Shown piece by piece: positions 52,958 to 64,000 of a stretch of DNA of 64,000 nucleotides. The notes beneath the pieces were generated by a model that worked only from the letters and a program-made list of their open reading frames with translations, searched no databases and was not told the DNA's origin. The DNA is from Caulobacter vibrioides (GTDB taxonomy: Bacteria; Pseudomonadota; Alphaproteobacteria; Caulobacterales; Caulobacteraceae): assembly GCF_002310375.3 (NCBI RefSeq), contig NZ_CP023315.3, forward strand, positions 558,001-622,000, written 5' to 3'. A program made the position numbers and the translations under genes. Positions within the stretch are counted from its first letter, which is position 1; each line of letters starts with the position of its first letter.

Positions 52958-53130
52958 TCTCCCAAGCGCCCCGGGATCAGCCGGCCGTCACGCCCCAGCC
53001 TCGCGCGACAAGTCCTCGTCAGGTGCACTGGAGGGAGATCGGCTCAGGCCTGGCCGTAGGACGGGGATTTTGGGTTGCGCTCGGCGTGGTTTCGCTGGAA
53101 GCCATGGCCTCGTACTCGGGGAGGGCTGGC

Positions 53131-54138
53131 ATGGACCGCAGAAACTTCATCATCGCGGGCTCCGCCTTCGCCGCAACGCCCGCCGCGGCGTCCGGCGGCC
53201 TGGTGATCTCCGCGTCCTCGACCGAGAGCGAGCTGCGAGGGCTTTCGCTAACCGGCGGCACGACCTACTGGGCGTCCGGCTCCAAGGGGTGGGTCGTTCG
53301 CGGTGTTGGGCAGCGTCAGGACGCCTCTCGGATCCTCGGCGCCGAGGCGCTCGACTTCCGGGGACTGCATGCGTTCCACGACCAGCATGTCCTGGCCATG
53401 AGCGCCGGGCCAGGTGAGGCCTCGCAGCTCTGGCGCACCCAGGATGGCGGCAAGACCTGGACGCGGATCGCGGTCAACCGGGATCCGGACGGCTTCTGGG
53501 ACTCGCTCACCTTCGTCGACAACAAGCGCGGCTACATCCTCGGGGACCCGACGCAAGGGCGGTTCACGGTGCTCTACACCGATGACGCGGGCGAGACCTG
53601 GACCCGACTTGACCCCAAGGGTGTGCCGCTCGCCGCGCCGAACGAGGGCGCTTTCGCCGCCAGCAATGGCTGCGTCGCCATCGGCCTTCGAGGGCAGGTG
53701 GCGTTCTGCACGGGCGGCGCAGGCAAGGCGCGGGTCTATCTGTCGCGCGGCGGCGAGGCCTTCGTGGCGATGGAGACGCCGATCCTGGCGGACGCCCCGT
53801 CAAAAGGAGCGTTCGCCGTCACCTTCGCCAATGACGGGACGCTGTGGGTTTGCGGCGGCGACTACAAGAGCCCGCAAGGCGAAGGCGTGAACCTGGCCCG
53901 ACGAGCGCCGGGGAGCACGCGGTTCGAGCCCGTCGCCGCGCCGCCGGGTTATCTGTCGGGAATCTCGGCCAGAGGCCGGACGGTGATGGCCACCGGCCTT
54001 GCGGGAACCATCGTCAGCCGCGATGGCGGCGCGTTCGAGCGGGTTTCGACGGCGCCGATGAACAGCGCGCGCCTGACCTCCAAGACGTCGGCCGTGCTCT
54101 GCGGGCCCAAAGGAGCGATCGGCCTCTGGAAGGGGTAG
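53131..54138 (+). CDS. Exported BNR/YCF48-like repeat protein
   Basis: A 335-residue protein with a Tat-like signal (MDRRNFIIAGSAFAATPAAA), so it is probably exported folded. The body is a beta-propeller of BNR-type repeats: LWRTQDGGKTWTRIAV and LYTDDAGETWTRLDP carry the Asp-box pattern, and more degenerate copies follow. Such propellers occur in sialidases and in photosystem assembly factors such as YCF48; this one has no clear catalytic residues and an unknown role. GGAGGG 5 bases before the ATG at 53131 fixes the start. It may be cotranscribed with the amidohydrolase. Confidence 0.82.
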   Translation: MDRRNFIIAGSAFAATPAAASGGLVISASSTESELRGLSLTGGTTYWASGSKGWVVRGVGQRQDASRILGAEALDFRGLHAFHDQHVLAMSAGPGEASQLWRTQDGGKTWTRIAVNRDPDGFWDSLTFVDNKRGYILGDPTQGRFTVLYTDDAGETWTRLDPKGVPLAAPNEGAFAASNGCVAIGLRGQVAFCTGGAGKARVYLSRGGEAFVAMETPILADAPSKGAFAVTFANDGTLWVCGGDYKSPQGEGVNLARRAPGSTRFEPVAAPPGYLSGISARGRTVMATGLAGTIVSRDGGAFERVSTAPMNSARLTSKTSAVLCGPKGAIGLWKG

Positions 54139-54180
54139 GGCCCGACGGGAACCCCCGTCCGTCGCCCGCGTTTATCCCCC

Positions 54181-54339
54181 ATGCTTAAGCTCGCCGCTCT
54201 CCTTCTCGCGCTCATGATCCTGTTCGGGGTCCTCGGCTTCGTCGTGGACGTGGCGGGGGCGCTCACCAAGGTCGCCTTCTTCGTCTGTTTGATCGGGCTG
54301 GGGGTCTCGTTGGCGGTGAAGGCTCTGAAGAAGGCCTAG
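54181..54339 (+). CDS. Small membrane protein, DUF1328/YtjA-like
   Basis: A 52-residue, two-helix hydrophobic protein: LAALLLALMILFGVLGFVVD and VAFFVCLIGLGVSLAV, with a basic tail KALKKA. Length and layout match the DUF1328 (YtjA) family of small inner-membrane proteins of unknown function. There is no clear ribosome-binding site before the ATG, which lowers confidence, but codon use is normal for the window. Confidence 0.65.
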   Translation: MLKLAALLLALMILFGVLGFVVDVAGALTKVAFFVCLIGLGVSLAVKALKKA

Positions 54340-54707
54340 TTCCTGCGCCTCCCCCGGCGTTCGCCGGGGCGGTCGGGTGGAAGGGGCGGGAGACTTGGCT
54401 GGGGACAGCCTGATCCCGCGCATTTACGCGGCGTTACGAATCCCCCTTTCCTTCCCCGTGCTGTTCCCCTATATCCCCGCGTTCACGATTACATCGGCGG
54501 AGCGCTTACGCGCGTCCGTATTACGCCCCGAGGCGCGGTCAGCCGCCCTCCGACCAGCGCGAAGGGGCGCCCATCAGGCTTCCGGTCCCGGTCGCCCGAT
54601 AGGGGAATTCCAGCGTCCGCGGCTCTCCGACGAGGGGAGCGGCGAGGGTGGACGCAGCGGATATTCGAATTCACGCGCGGACTCTGTCCGCGCCGCAGGG
54701 AAACAAC
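54340..54707. other. Leader and promoter region of rpoB-rpoC
   Basis: 368 bases without a gene. It begins with a short G-rich palindrome (CCCCGGCGTTCGCCGGGG at 54354-54371) related to the tip of the 835-965 element. A CCTATATC at 54468-54475 resembles the Caulobacter -10 consensus, but no good -35 element accompanies it, so the promoter is unresolved. In most bacteria rplJ-rplL precede rpoB; here they do not. Confidence 0.5.
54351..54376. repeat. Short palindrome upstream of rpoB
   Basis: CCCCGGCG-TT-CGCCGGGG is a perfect 8-bp-arm palindrome, followed by CGGTCGG; it resembles the tip hairpin of the longer element at 835-965. It may be a remnant of that family or a terminator for the small membrane protein gene. 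Confidence 0.6.
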
Positions 54708-57700
54708 ATGGCGCAATCCTTCACCGGCAAGAAGCGGATCCGGAAGTCGTTCGGCCGCATTCCCGAGGCTGTGCAGATGCCGAACCTCATCGAGGTTCAG
54801 CGCTCCTCCTACGAGCAGTTCCTTCAGCGCGAGACCCGTCCGGGCCTGCGTCGCGACGAAGGCGTCGAGGCGGTCTTCAAGTCGGTGTTCCCGATCAAGG
54901 ATTTCAACGAGCGCGCTGTGCTCGAATACGTCTCGTACGAATTCGAAGAGCCCAAGTACGACGTTGAAGAGTGCATTCAGCGCGACATGACCTTCGCCGC
55001 GCCGCTGAAGGTCAAGCTGCGCCTGATCGTGTTCGAAACCGAAGAAGAAACTGGCGCCCGCTCGGTCAAGGACATCAAGGAGCAGGACGTCTACATGGGC
55101 GATATCCCGCTCATGACGGACAAGGGCACCTTCATCGTCAACGGCACCGAGCGCGTCATCGTCTCGCAGATGCACCGTTCGCCCGGCGTGTTCTTCGACC
55201 ACGACAAGGGCAAGACCCACGCCTCGGGCAAGCTCCTGTTCGCCGCCCGCGTGATCCCGTATCGCGGCTCGTGGCTGGACTTCGAGTTCGACGCCAAGGA
55301 CATCGTCTACGTCCGTATCGACCGTCGTCGTAAGCTTCCGGCCACGACCTTCCTCTATGCCCTGGGCATGGACGGCGAAGAGATCCTGACCACGTTCTAC
55401 GACGTCGTTCCGTTCGAGAAGCGTTCGGGCGGCTGGGCCACCCCGTACAAGCCCGAGCGCTGGCGCGGCGTGAAGCCGGAGTTCCCGCTGGTCGACGCCG
55501 ACACCGGCGAAGAAGTCGCTCCGGCCGGCACCAAGATCACGGCTCGCCAGGCCAAGAAGTTCGCCGACGGCGGTCTGAAGACCCTGCTGCTGGCGCCCGA
55601 AGCCCTGACCGGCCGCTATCTGGCCCGTGACGCCGTCAACATGGCGACTGGCGAGATCTACGCCGAAGCCGGCGACGAGCTGGACGTCACCTCGATCCAG
55701 GCCCTGGCCGATCAAGGCTTCAGCACCATCGACGTGCTGGACATCGACCACGTCACGGTCGGCGCCTACATGCGCAACACCCTGCGCGTGGACAAGAACG
55801 CCATCCGCGAGGACGCGCTGTTCGACATCTACCGCGTCATGCGTCCGGGCGAGCCGCCGACGGTGGAAGCCGCCGAGGCGATGTTCAAGTCGCTGTTCTT
55901 CGACGCCGAGCGCTACGACCTGTCGTCGGTGGGCCGCGTGAAGATGAACATGCGTCTGGAGCAAGACGTGTCGGACGAAGTCCGCACCCTGCGCAAGGAC
56001 GACGTCCTGGCCGTGCTGAAGGTCCTGGTGGGCCTGCGCGATGGTCGTGGCGAAATCGACGACATCGACAACCTGGGCAACCGTCGCGTCCGCTCGGTGG
56101 GCGAGCTGCTGGAAAACCAGTACCGCGTCGGCCTGCTGCGCATGGAACGCGCGATCAAGGAACGCATGTCGTCCGTCGACATCGACACCGTGATGCCGCA
56201 CGACCTGATCAACGCCAAGCCCGCTGCGGCCGCTGTGCGTGAATTCTTCGGCTCCTCGCAGCTGTCGCAGTTCATGGACCAGACGAACCCGCTGTCGGAA
56301 ATCACCCACAAGCGTCGTCTCTCGGCCCTCGGCCCGGGCGGTCTGACCCGTGAGCGCGCCGGCTTCGAAGTCCGCGACGTTCACCCGACCCACTACGGCC
56401 GGATCTGCCCGATTGAAACGCCGGAAGGCCCGAATATCGGTCTGATCAACTCGCTGGCCACCCACGCCCGCGTCAACAAGTACGGCTTCATCGAAAGCCC
56501 GTACCGTCGCGTGAAGGACGGCAAGCCGCAGGACGAAGTCGTCTACATGTCGGCGATGGAGGAATCCAAGCACGTCATCGCCCAGTCGAACATCGCGGTG
56601 TCCGAAGGCGAGATCGTCGACGACCTGGTTCCGGGCCGGATCAACGGCGAACCGACCCTCCTGCAAAAGGAGACGGTGGACCTGATGGACGTGTCGCCGC
56701 GCCAAGTCGTGTCGGTGGCCGCCGCCCTGATCCCGTTCCTCGAAAACGATGACGCCAACCGCGCCCTCATGGGCTCGAACATGCAACGTCAGGCCGTGCC
56801 GCTGGTGCAGTCGGACGCCCCGCTGGTCGGCACCGGCATGGAAGCCGTCGTCGCCCGTGACTCGGGCGCCGTCGTGATCGCCAAGCGCACCGGCGTCGTC
56901 GAGCAGATCGACGGCACGCGTATCGTCATCCGCGCCACGGAAGAGACCGATCCCGCGCGTTCGGGCGTCGACATCTACCGCATGTCGAAGTTCCAGCGCT
57001 CGAACCAGTCGACCTGCATCAACCAGCGTCCGCTGGTGAAGGTGGGCGACCGGATCGTCGCCGGCGACATCATCGCCGACGGCCCCTCGACCGAGCTGGG
57101 CGAACTGGCCCTGGGCCGCAACGCGCTCGTCGCGTTCATGCCCTGGAACGGCTACAACTTCGAAGACTCGATCCTGATCTCAGAACGCATCGTCCGTGAC
57201 GACGTCTTCACCTCGATCCACATCGAGGAATTCGAAGTCATGGCCCGCGACACGAAGCTGGGTCCGGAAGAAATCACCCGCGATATCCCGAACGTCGGCG
57301 AGGAAGCCCTGCGCAACCTCGACGAAGCCGGCATCGTGGCGATCGGCGCCGAAGTCCAGCCGGGCGACATCCTGGTCGGCAAGGTCACGCCGAAGGGCGA
57401 GAGCCCGATGACGCCGGAAGAAAAGCTGCTGCGCGCCATCTTCGGTGAAAAGGCTTCGGACGTCCGCGACACCAGCCTGCGCCTGCCCCCGGGCGTCGCC
57501 GGCACGATCGTCGACGTGCGCGTCTTCAACCGTCACGGCGTCGACAAGGACGAGCGCGCGCTCGCCATCGAACGCGCCGAGATCGACCGTCTGGGCAAGG
57601 ACCGCGACGATGAGTTCGCGATCCTGAACCGCAACATCTCGGGCCGCCTGAAGGAACTGCTGATCGGCAAGGTCGCGCTGTCGGGTCCCAAGGGCCTGTC

Positions 57701-58778
57701 GCGCGGCGAGATCACCGCCGAAAACCTGAGCCAAGTGGCTTCGGGCCTGTGGTGGCAGATCGCCCTGGAAGACGAAAAGGCGATGGGCGAACTGGAGTCG
57801 CTGCGCCGCCTGTTCGACGAGAACCGCAAGCGCCTCGACCGCCGTTTCGAAGACAAGGTCGACAAGCTGCAGCGCGGCGACGAACTGCCTCCGGGCGTGA
57901 TGAAGATGGTCAAGGTCTTCGTGGCCGTGAAGCGCAAGCTGCAGCCGGGCGACAAGATGGCCGGCCGTCACGGCAACAAGGGCGTCATCTCGCGCATCCT
58001 GCCGATCGAGGACATGCCGTTCCTCGCCGACGGTACGCACGTCGACGTCGTTCTGAACCCGCTGGGCGTGCCTTCGCGCATGAACGTCGGTCAGATCTTC
58101 GAAACCCACCTGGGCTGGGCCTGCGCCAACCTCGGCAAGCAGATCACCAACCTGCTGGAAGACTGGCAGCAAGGCGGTCAGAAGCAGGCGCTGGTCGAGC
58201 GTCTCACCGAGATCTACGGCCCGGACGAAGAGCTGCCGGACACCGAAGAGGGTCTGGTCGAACTGGCCCGCAACCTGGGCAAGGGCGTTCCGATCGCCAC
58301 CCCGGTGTTCGACGGCGCGCGCATGGACGACATCGAGGGCCACCTCGAAATGGCCGGCGTCAACAAGTCGGGCCAGTCGATCCTGTTCGACGGTCTGACC
58401 GGCGAGCAGTTCAAGCGTCCGGTCACGGTCGGCTACATCTACATGCTGAAGCTGCACCACCTGGTCGACGACAAGATCCACGCCCGTTCGATCGGTCCGT
58501 ACTCGCTCGTCACGCAACAGCCGCTGGGTGGTAAGGCCCAGTTCGGCGGTCAGCGCTTCGGGGAAATGGAAGTGTGGGCTCTGGAAGCCTACGGCGCGGC
58601 CTACACCCTGCAGGAAATGCTGACGGTGAAGTCCGACGACGTGGCCGGCCGGACCAAGGTCTACGAGTCGATCGTCCGTGGCGACGACACGTTCGAAGCC
58701 GGTATCCCGGAAAGCTTCAACGTGCTGGTCAAGGAAATGCGCTCGCTCGGCCTGAACGTCGAGCTGGAGAACAGCTGA
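54708..58778 (+). CDS. rpoB: DNA-directed RNA polymerase subunit beta
   Basis: A 1356-residue RNA polymerase beta subunit. It begins [17 protein letters not shown]; the rifampicin-binding cluster reads [20 protein letters not shown], i.e. wild type at the usual resistance positions. [20 protein letters not shown] and the C-terminal clamp region [19 protein letters not shown] are conserved. The ATG at 54708 is the normal start, with AGGG 8 bases upstream; an earlier in-frame ATG adds 20 atypical residues. It is the catalytic partner of RpoC, encoded 177 bases downstream behind a repeat. Confidence 0.98.
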   Translation: MAQSFTGKKRIRKSFGRIPEAVQMPNLIEVQRSSYEQFLQRETRPGLRRDEGVEAVFKSVFPIKDFNERAVLEYVSYEFEEPKYDVEECIQRDMTFAAPLKVKLRLIVFETEEETGARSVKDIKEQDVYMGDIPLMTDKGTFIVNGTERVIVSQMHRSPGVFFDHDKGKTHASGKLLFAARVIPYRGSWLDFEFDAKDIVYVRIDRRRKLPATTFLYALGMDGEEILTTFYDVVPFEKRSGGWATPYKPERWRGVKPEFPLVDADTGEEVAPAGTKITARQAKKFADGGLKTLLLAPEALTGRYLARDAVNMATGEIYAEAGDELDVTSIQALADQGFSTIDVLDIDHVTVGAYMRNTLRVDKNAIREDALFDIYRVMRPGEPPTVEAAEAMFKSLFFDAERYDLSSVGRVKMNMRLEQDVSDEVRTLRKDDVLAVLKVLVGLRDGRGEIDDIDNLGNRRVRSVGELLENQYRVGLLRMERAIKERMSSVDIDTVMPHDLINAKPAAAAVREFFGSSQLSQFMDQTNPLSEITHKRRLSALGPGGLTRERAGFEVRDVHPTHYGRICPIETPEGPNIGLINSLATHARVNKYGFIESPYRRVKDGKPQDEVVYMSAMEESKHVIAQSNIAVSEGEIVDDLVPGRINGEPTLLQKETVDLMDVSPRQVVSVAAALIPFLENDDANRALMGSNMQRQAVPLVQSDAPLVGTGMEAVVARDSGAVVIAKRTGVVEQIDGTRIVIRATEETDPARSGVDIYRMSKFQRSNQSTCINQRPLVKVGDRIVAGDIIADGPSTELGELALGRNALVAFMPWNGYNFEDSILISERIVRDDVFTSIHIEEFEVMARDTKLGPEEITRDIPNVGEEALRNLDEAGIVAIGAEVQPGDILVGKVTPKGESPMTPEEKLLRAIFGEKASDVRDTSLRLPPGVAGTIVDVRVFNRHGVDKDERALAIERAEIDRLGKDRDDEFAILNRNISGRLKELLIGKVALSGPKGLSRGEITAENLSQVASGLWWQIALEDEKAMGELESLRRLFDENRKRLDRRFEDKVDKLQRGDELPPGVMKMVKVFVAVKRKLQPGDKMAGRHGNKGVISRILPIEDMPFLADGTHVDVVLNPLGVPSRMNVGQIFETHLGWACANLGKQITNLLEDWQQGGQKQALVERLTEIYGPDEELPDTEEGLVELARNLGKGVPIATPVFDGARMDDIEGHLEMAGVNKSGQSILFDGLTGEQFKRPVTVGYIYMLKLHHLVDDKIHARSIGPYSLVTQQPLGGKAQFGGQRFGEMEVWALEAYGAAYTLQEMLTVKSDDVAGRTKVYESIVRGDDTFEAGIPESFNVLVKEMRSLGLNVELENS

Positions 58779-58787
58779 GTCGATTAA

Positions 58788-58911
58788 GGATCCTCCCCCG
58801 CGATGCGGGGGAGGTGTCCCGGAGGGACGGAGGGGGCCAGCTCGGCCGATCTCCAGCTAGCCCCCTCCGACGGCTCCGCCGCCATCTCCCCCGCTCGCGG
58901 GGGAGGAGCGC
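58788..58911. repeat. G-rich palindromic repeat between rpoB and rpoC
   Basis: Same architecture as the imuB and dnaE2 copies: a left terminal hairpin (CCTCCCCCGCGATGCGGGGG), an inner pair GGACGGAGGGGGC / GCCCCCTCCGACGG and a right terminal hairpin (CTCCCCCGCTCGCGGGGGAG). It fills most of the 177-base gap. The transcript should fold strongly, so it may cause pausing or protect mRNA ends. Confidence 0.88.
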
Positions 58912-58955
58912 TCTAAAGAGAATTTTTCGCGGGTGATCCCGCAGAAGGAACCAAG

Positions 58956-63129
<4,174 letters not shown>

Positions 63130-63146
<17 letters not shown>

Positions 63147-63264
63147 GCGTCCGAAAGAAACAGAGAATTGGGCGCTCTGCGGAGCGCCCAGGCGGACGCC
63201 GAATAAGCCTTTTTGGCTTAGAACTAACGGAAGGGCCCGGGAGCGATCCCGGGCCCTTTTCGTT
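63130..63264 (+). terminator. Hairpin cluster and terminator after rpoC
   Basis: Four hairpins lie in 135 bases: TTTCGGACGCC/GGCGTCCGAAA over the stop codon (63130-63156), GGGCGCTC/GAGCGCCC (63170-63189), AAGCC/GGCTT around a T-run (about 63205-63220), and finally AAGGGCCCGGGA/TCCCGGGCCCTT (63231-63258) followed by TTCGTT. The last is the probable terminator of the rpoBC operon. Confidence 0.82.
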
Positions 63265-63366
63265 GGTCGTCGCATTAACGATAACGTCGGTACGCAATCT
63301 GGGTAGCGACGAAATCAGTGTTTCCGCTCCGTTAAGAGACGCGCTGCATCCTCCCGGCAGGAGACA

Positions 63367-64000
63367 ATGCAAACGATGTCATTACGGATCTCAGGCACCC
63401 TGAACCTGTTCGCGGTCGCGTTGATCGCGGCCTTCGCCTTGGCGACGGGGGCGGCCACCTACGCCTTGATGACCCTGCGCGTCGGCGGCCCGGTCTCGGA
63501 CCGGCAGATCGAAGCCGACGCCCTGGTCGCCGATATTCTGCCGCCGCCGCTGTTCATCGTCGAAGCGTTGTTGACCGCGCACCGGGGCCCCGACGAGCTG
63601 GACAAGGCCGCTGAGCTCGACAGCCATATCGAGGCGCTGAAGACCAGCTATGAGGAACGGCGCGCCCATTGGGCGACGCGGCCCTTGACCCCTGAGATCA
63701 AGGAGGCCCTCGCGGCCTCCGACGTGCATGTCAAAGCGTTCTGGAACACCACTGACAAGCAATTCAGACCCGCTCTGCGCGCCGGCGATATTGCGGCGAT
63801 GAATACGGGCCTCGATGCGATGACCGTCTCTTACCTGGCCCACCGCAAGGTCATCGACGAGCTTACGCCACTGGCCGTTGGTCTATCCAAGGCGCAGATC
63901 CACGCCGCCGAGGCGCAGTCGCGCCGGATCTTCATCGCCGTGGGCTTGGCCACGGTGCTCATGCTGGTCGTGGCCGCCGGCGGTGTCTGGATCTTGCGAA
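63367..64000 (+). CDS. Methyl-accepting chemotaxis protein, N-terminal part (partial)
   Basis: The frame runs off the window after 211 codons. A membrane helix at about residues 12-36 (LNLFAVALIAAFALATGAAT) leads into an all-helical periplasmic stretch of about 150 residues with no beta strands, the four-helix-bundle type sensor. A second membrane helix (RIFIAVGLATVLMLVVAAGG) is followed by a basic residue at the edge. The HAMP and signalling domains, if present, lie outside, so a histidine kinase or diguanylate cyclase is not excluded. GGAG lies 3 bases before the ATG; an alternative start is 9 bases further in. Confidence 0.72.
   Translation, partial: MQTMSLRISGTLNLFAVALIAAFALATGAATYALMTLRVGGPVSDRQIEADALVADILPPPLFIVEALLTAHRGPDELDKAAELDSHIEALKTSYEERRAHWATRPLTPEIKEALAASDVHVKAFWNTTDKQFRPALRAGDIAAMNTGLDAMTVSYLAHRKVIDELTPLAVGLSKAQIHAAEAQSRRIFIAVGLATVLMLVVAAGGVWILR

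Noticed and set aside
54489..56786. A 765-codon open frame antisense to rpoB
   Set aside because: It covers the conserved rpoB coding region in reverse and has no recognisable domain.

Overview
The window is a chromosomal stretch from an alphaproteobacterium, most likely Caulobacter or a close relative in the Caulobacteraceae. The grounds are the very high GC with strongly GC-biased third codon positions, an imuA-imuB-dnaE2 mutagenesis operon behind a GAAC-N7-GAAC SOS box (the alphaproteobacterial LexA site), large TonB-dependent receptors, several chemoreceptors, and G-rich palindromic repeats scattered between genes. The genus is inferred from gene content; no ribosomal RNA is present to confirm it. 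I see no prophage, integron, insertion sequence, transposase or CRISPR array.

Layout. 1-1.0 kb: the 3' end of serA and a VanZ-like membrane protein, both followed by palindromic repeats. 1.0-4.2 kb (minus): a single-chain biotin-dependent acyl-CoA carboxylase. 4.3-10.1 kb (plus): the SOS-inducible imuA-imuB-dnaE2 operon, with two repeats lodged in it. 10.1-15.4 kb (minus): a zinc alcohol dehydrogenase, a membrane-bound nucleotide-sugar dehydratase, moeA and ferredoxin-NADP reductase. 15.8-17.8 kb: a small lipoprotein, tRNA-Trp, secE and nusG. 17.8-21.8 kb: an exported alpha/beta hydrolase, a chemoreceptor and a TonB-like hypothetical protein. 22.2-26.6 kb: the str operon rpsL-rpsG-fusA-tuf. 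26.7-27.7 kb: a histidine kinase. 27.9-33.6 kb (minus): a complete tripartite RND efflux operon. 34.2-37.2 kb: a TonB-dependent receptor. 37.3-43.2 kb: a hypothetical protein with an internal repeat, a tandem TetR regulator, a hybrid histidine kinase and a serine hydrolase. 43.6-49.1 kb: a FadB/FadJ-type beta-oxidation enzyme, an acyl-CoA synthetase, a degenerate DegT-type aminotransferase homologue and a DUF2199 protein. 49.1-51.7 kb (minus): hicAB toxin-antitoxin, a CorA transporter and adenine deaminase. 51.9-54.3 kb: an exported amidohydrolase, an exported BNR-repeat protein and a tiny membrane protein. 54.7-63.1 kb: rpoB-rpoC. The window ends inside another chemoreceptor.

Most of the window is housekeeping: transcription (rpoBC, nusG), translation (rpsL, rpsG, fusA, tuf, tRNA-Trp), secretion (secE) and stress mutagenesis. 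The accessory genes suit an oligotroph: outer-membrane uptake, efflux, fatty-acid degradation, chemotaxis and signalling. The usual L11/L1/L10/L12 genes are not next to either nusG or rpoB here, so the ancestral beta/str cluster has been split.

The most unusual signals are (1) a palindromic repeat inserted in frame in imuB, which adds about 37 residues and ends imuA; (2) a related repeat whose end forms the apparent Shine-Dalgarno sequence of dnaE2; (3) a third copy between rpoB and rpoC; and (4) an aminotransferase-fold protein with no lysine in its last two thirds, so it cannot carry PLP in the usual way. I did not find a complete new multi-gene system that I could defend.
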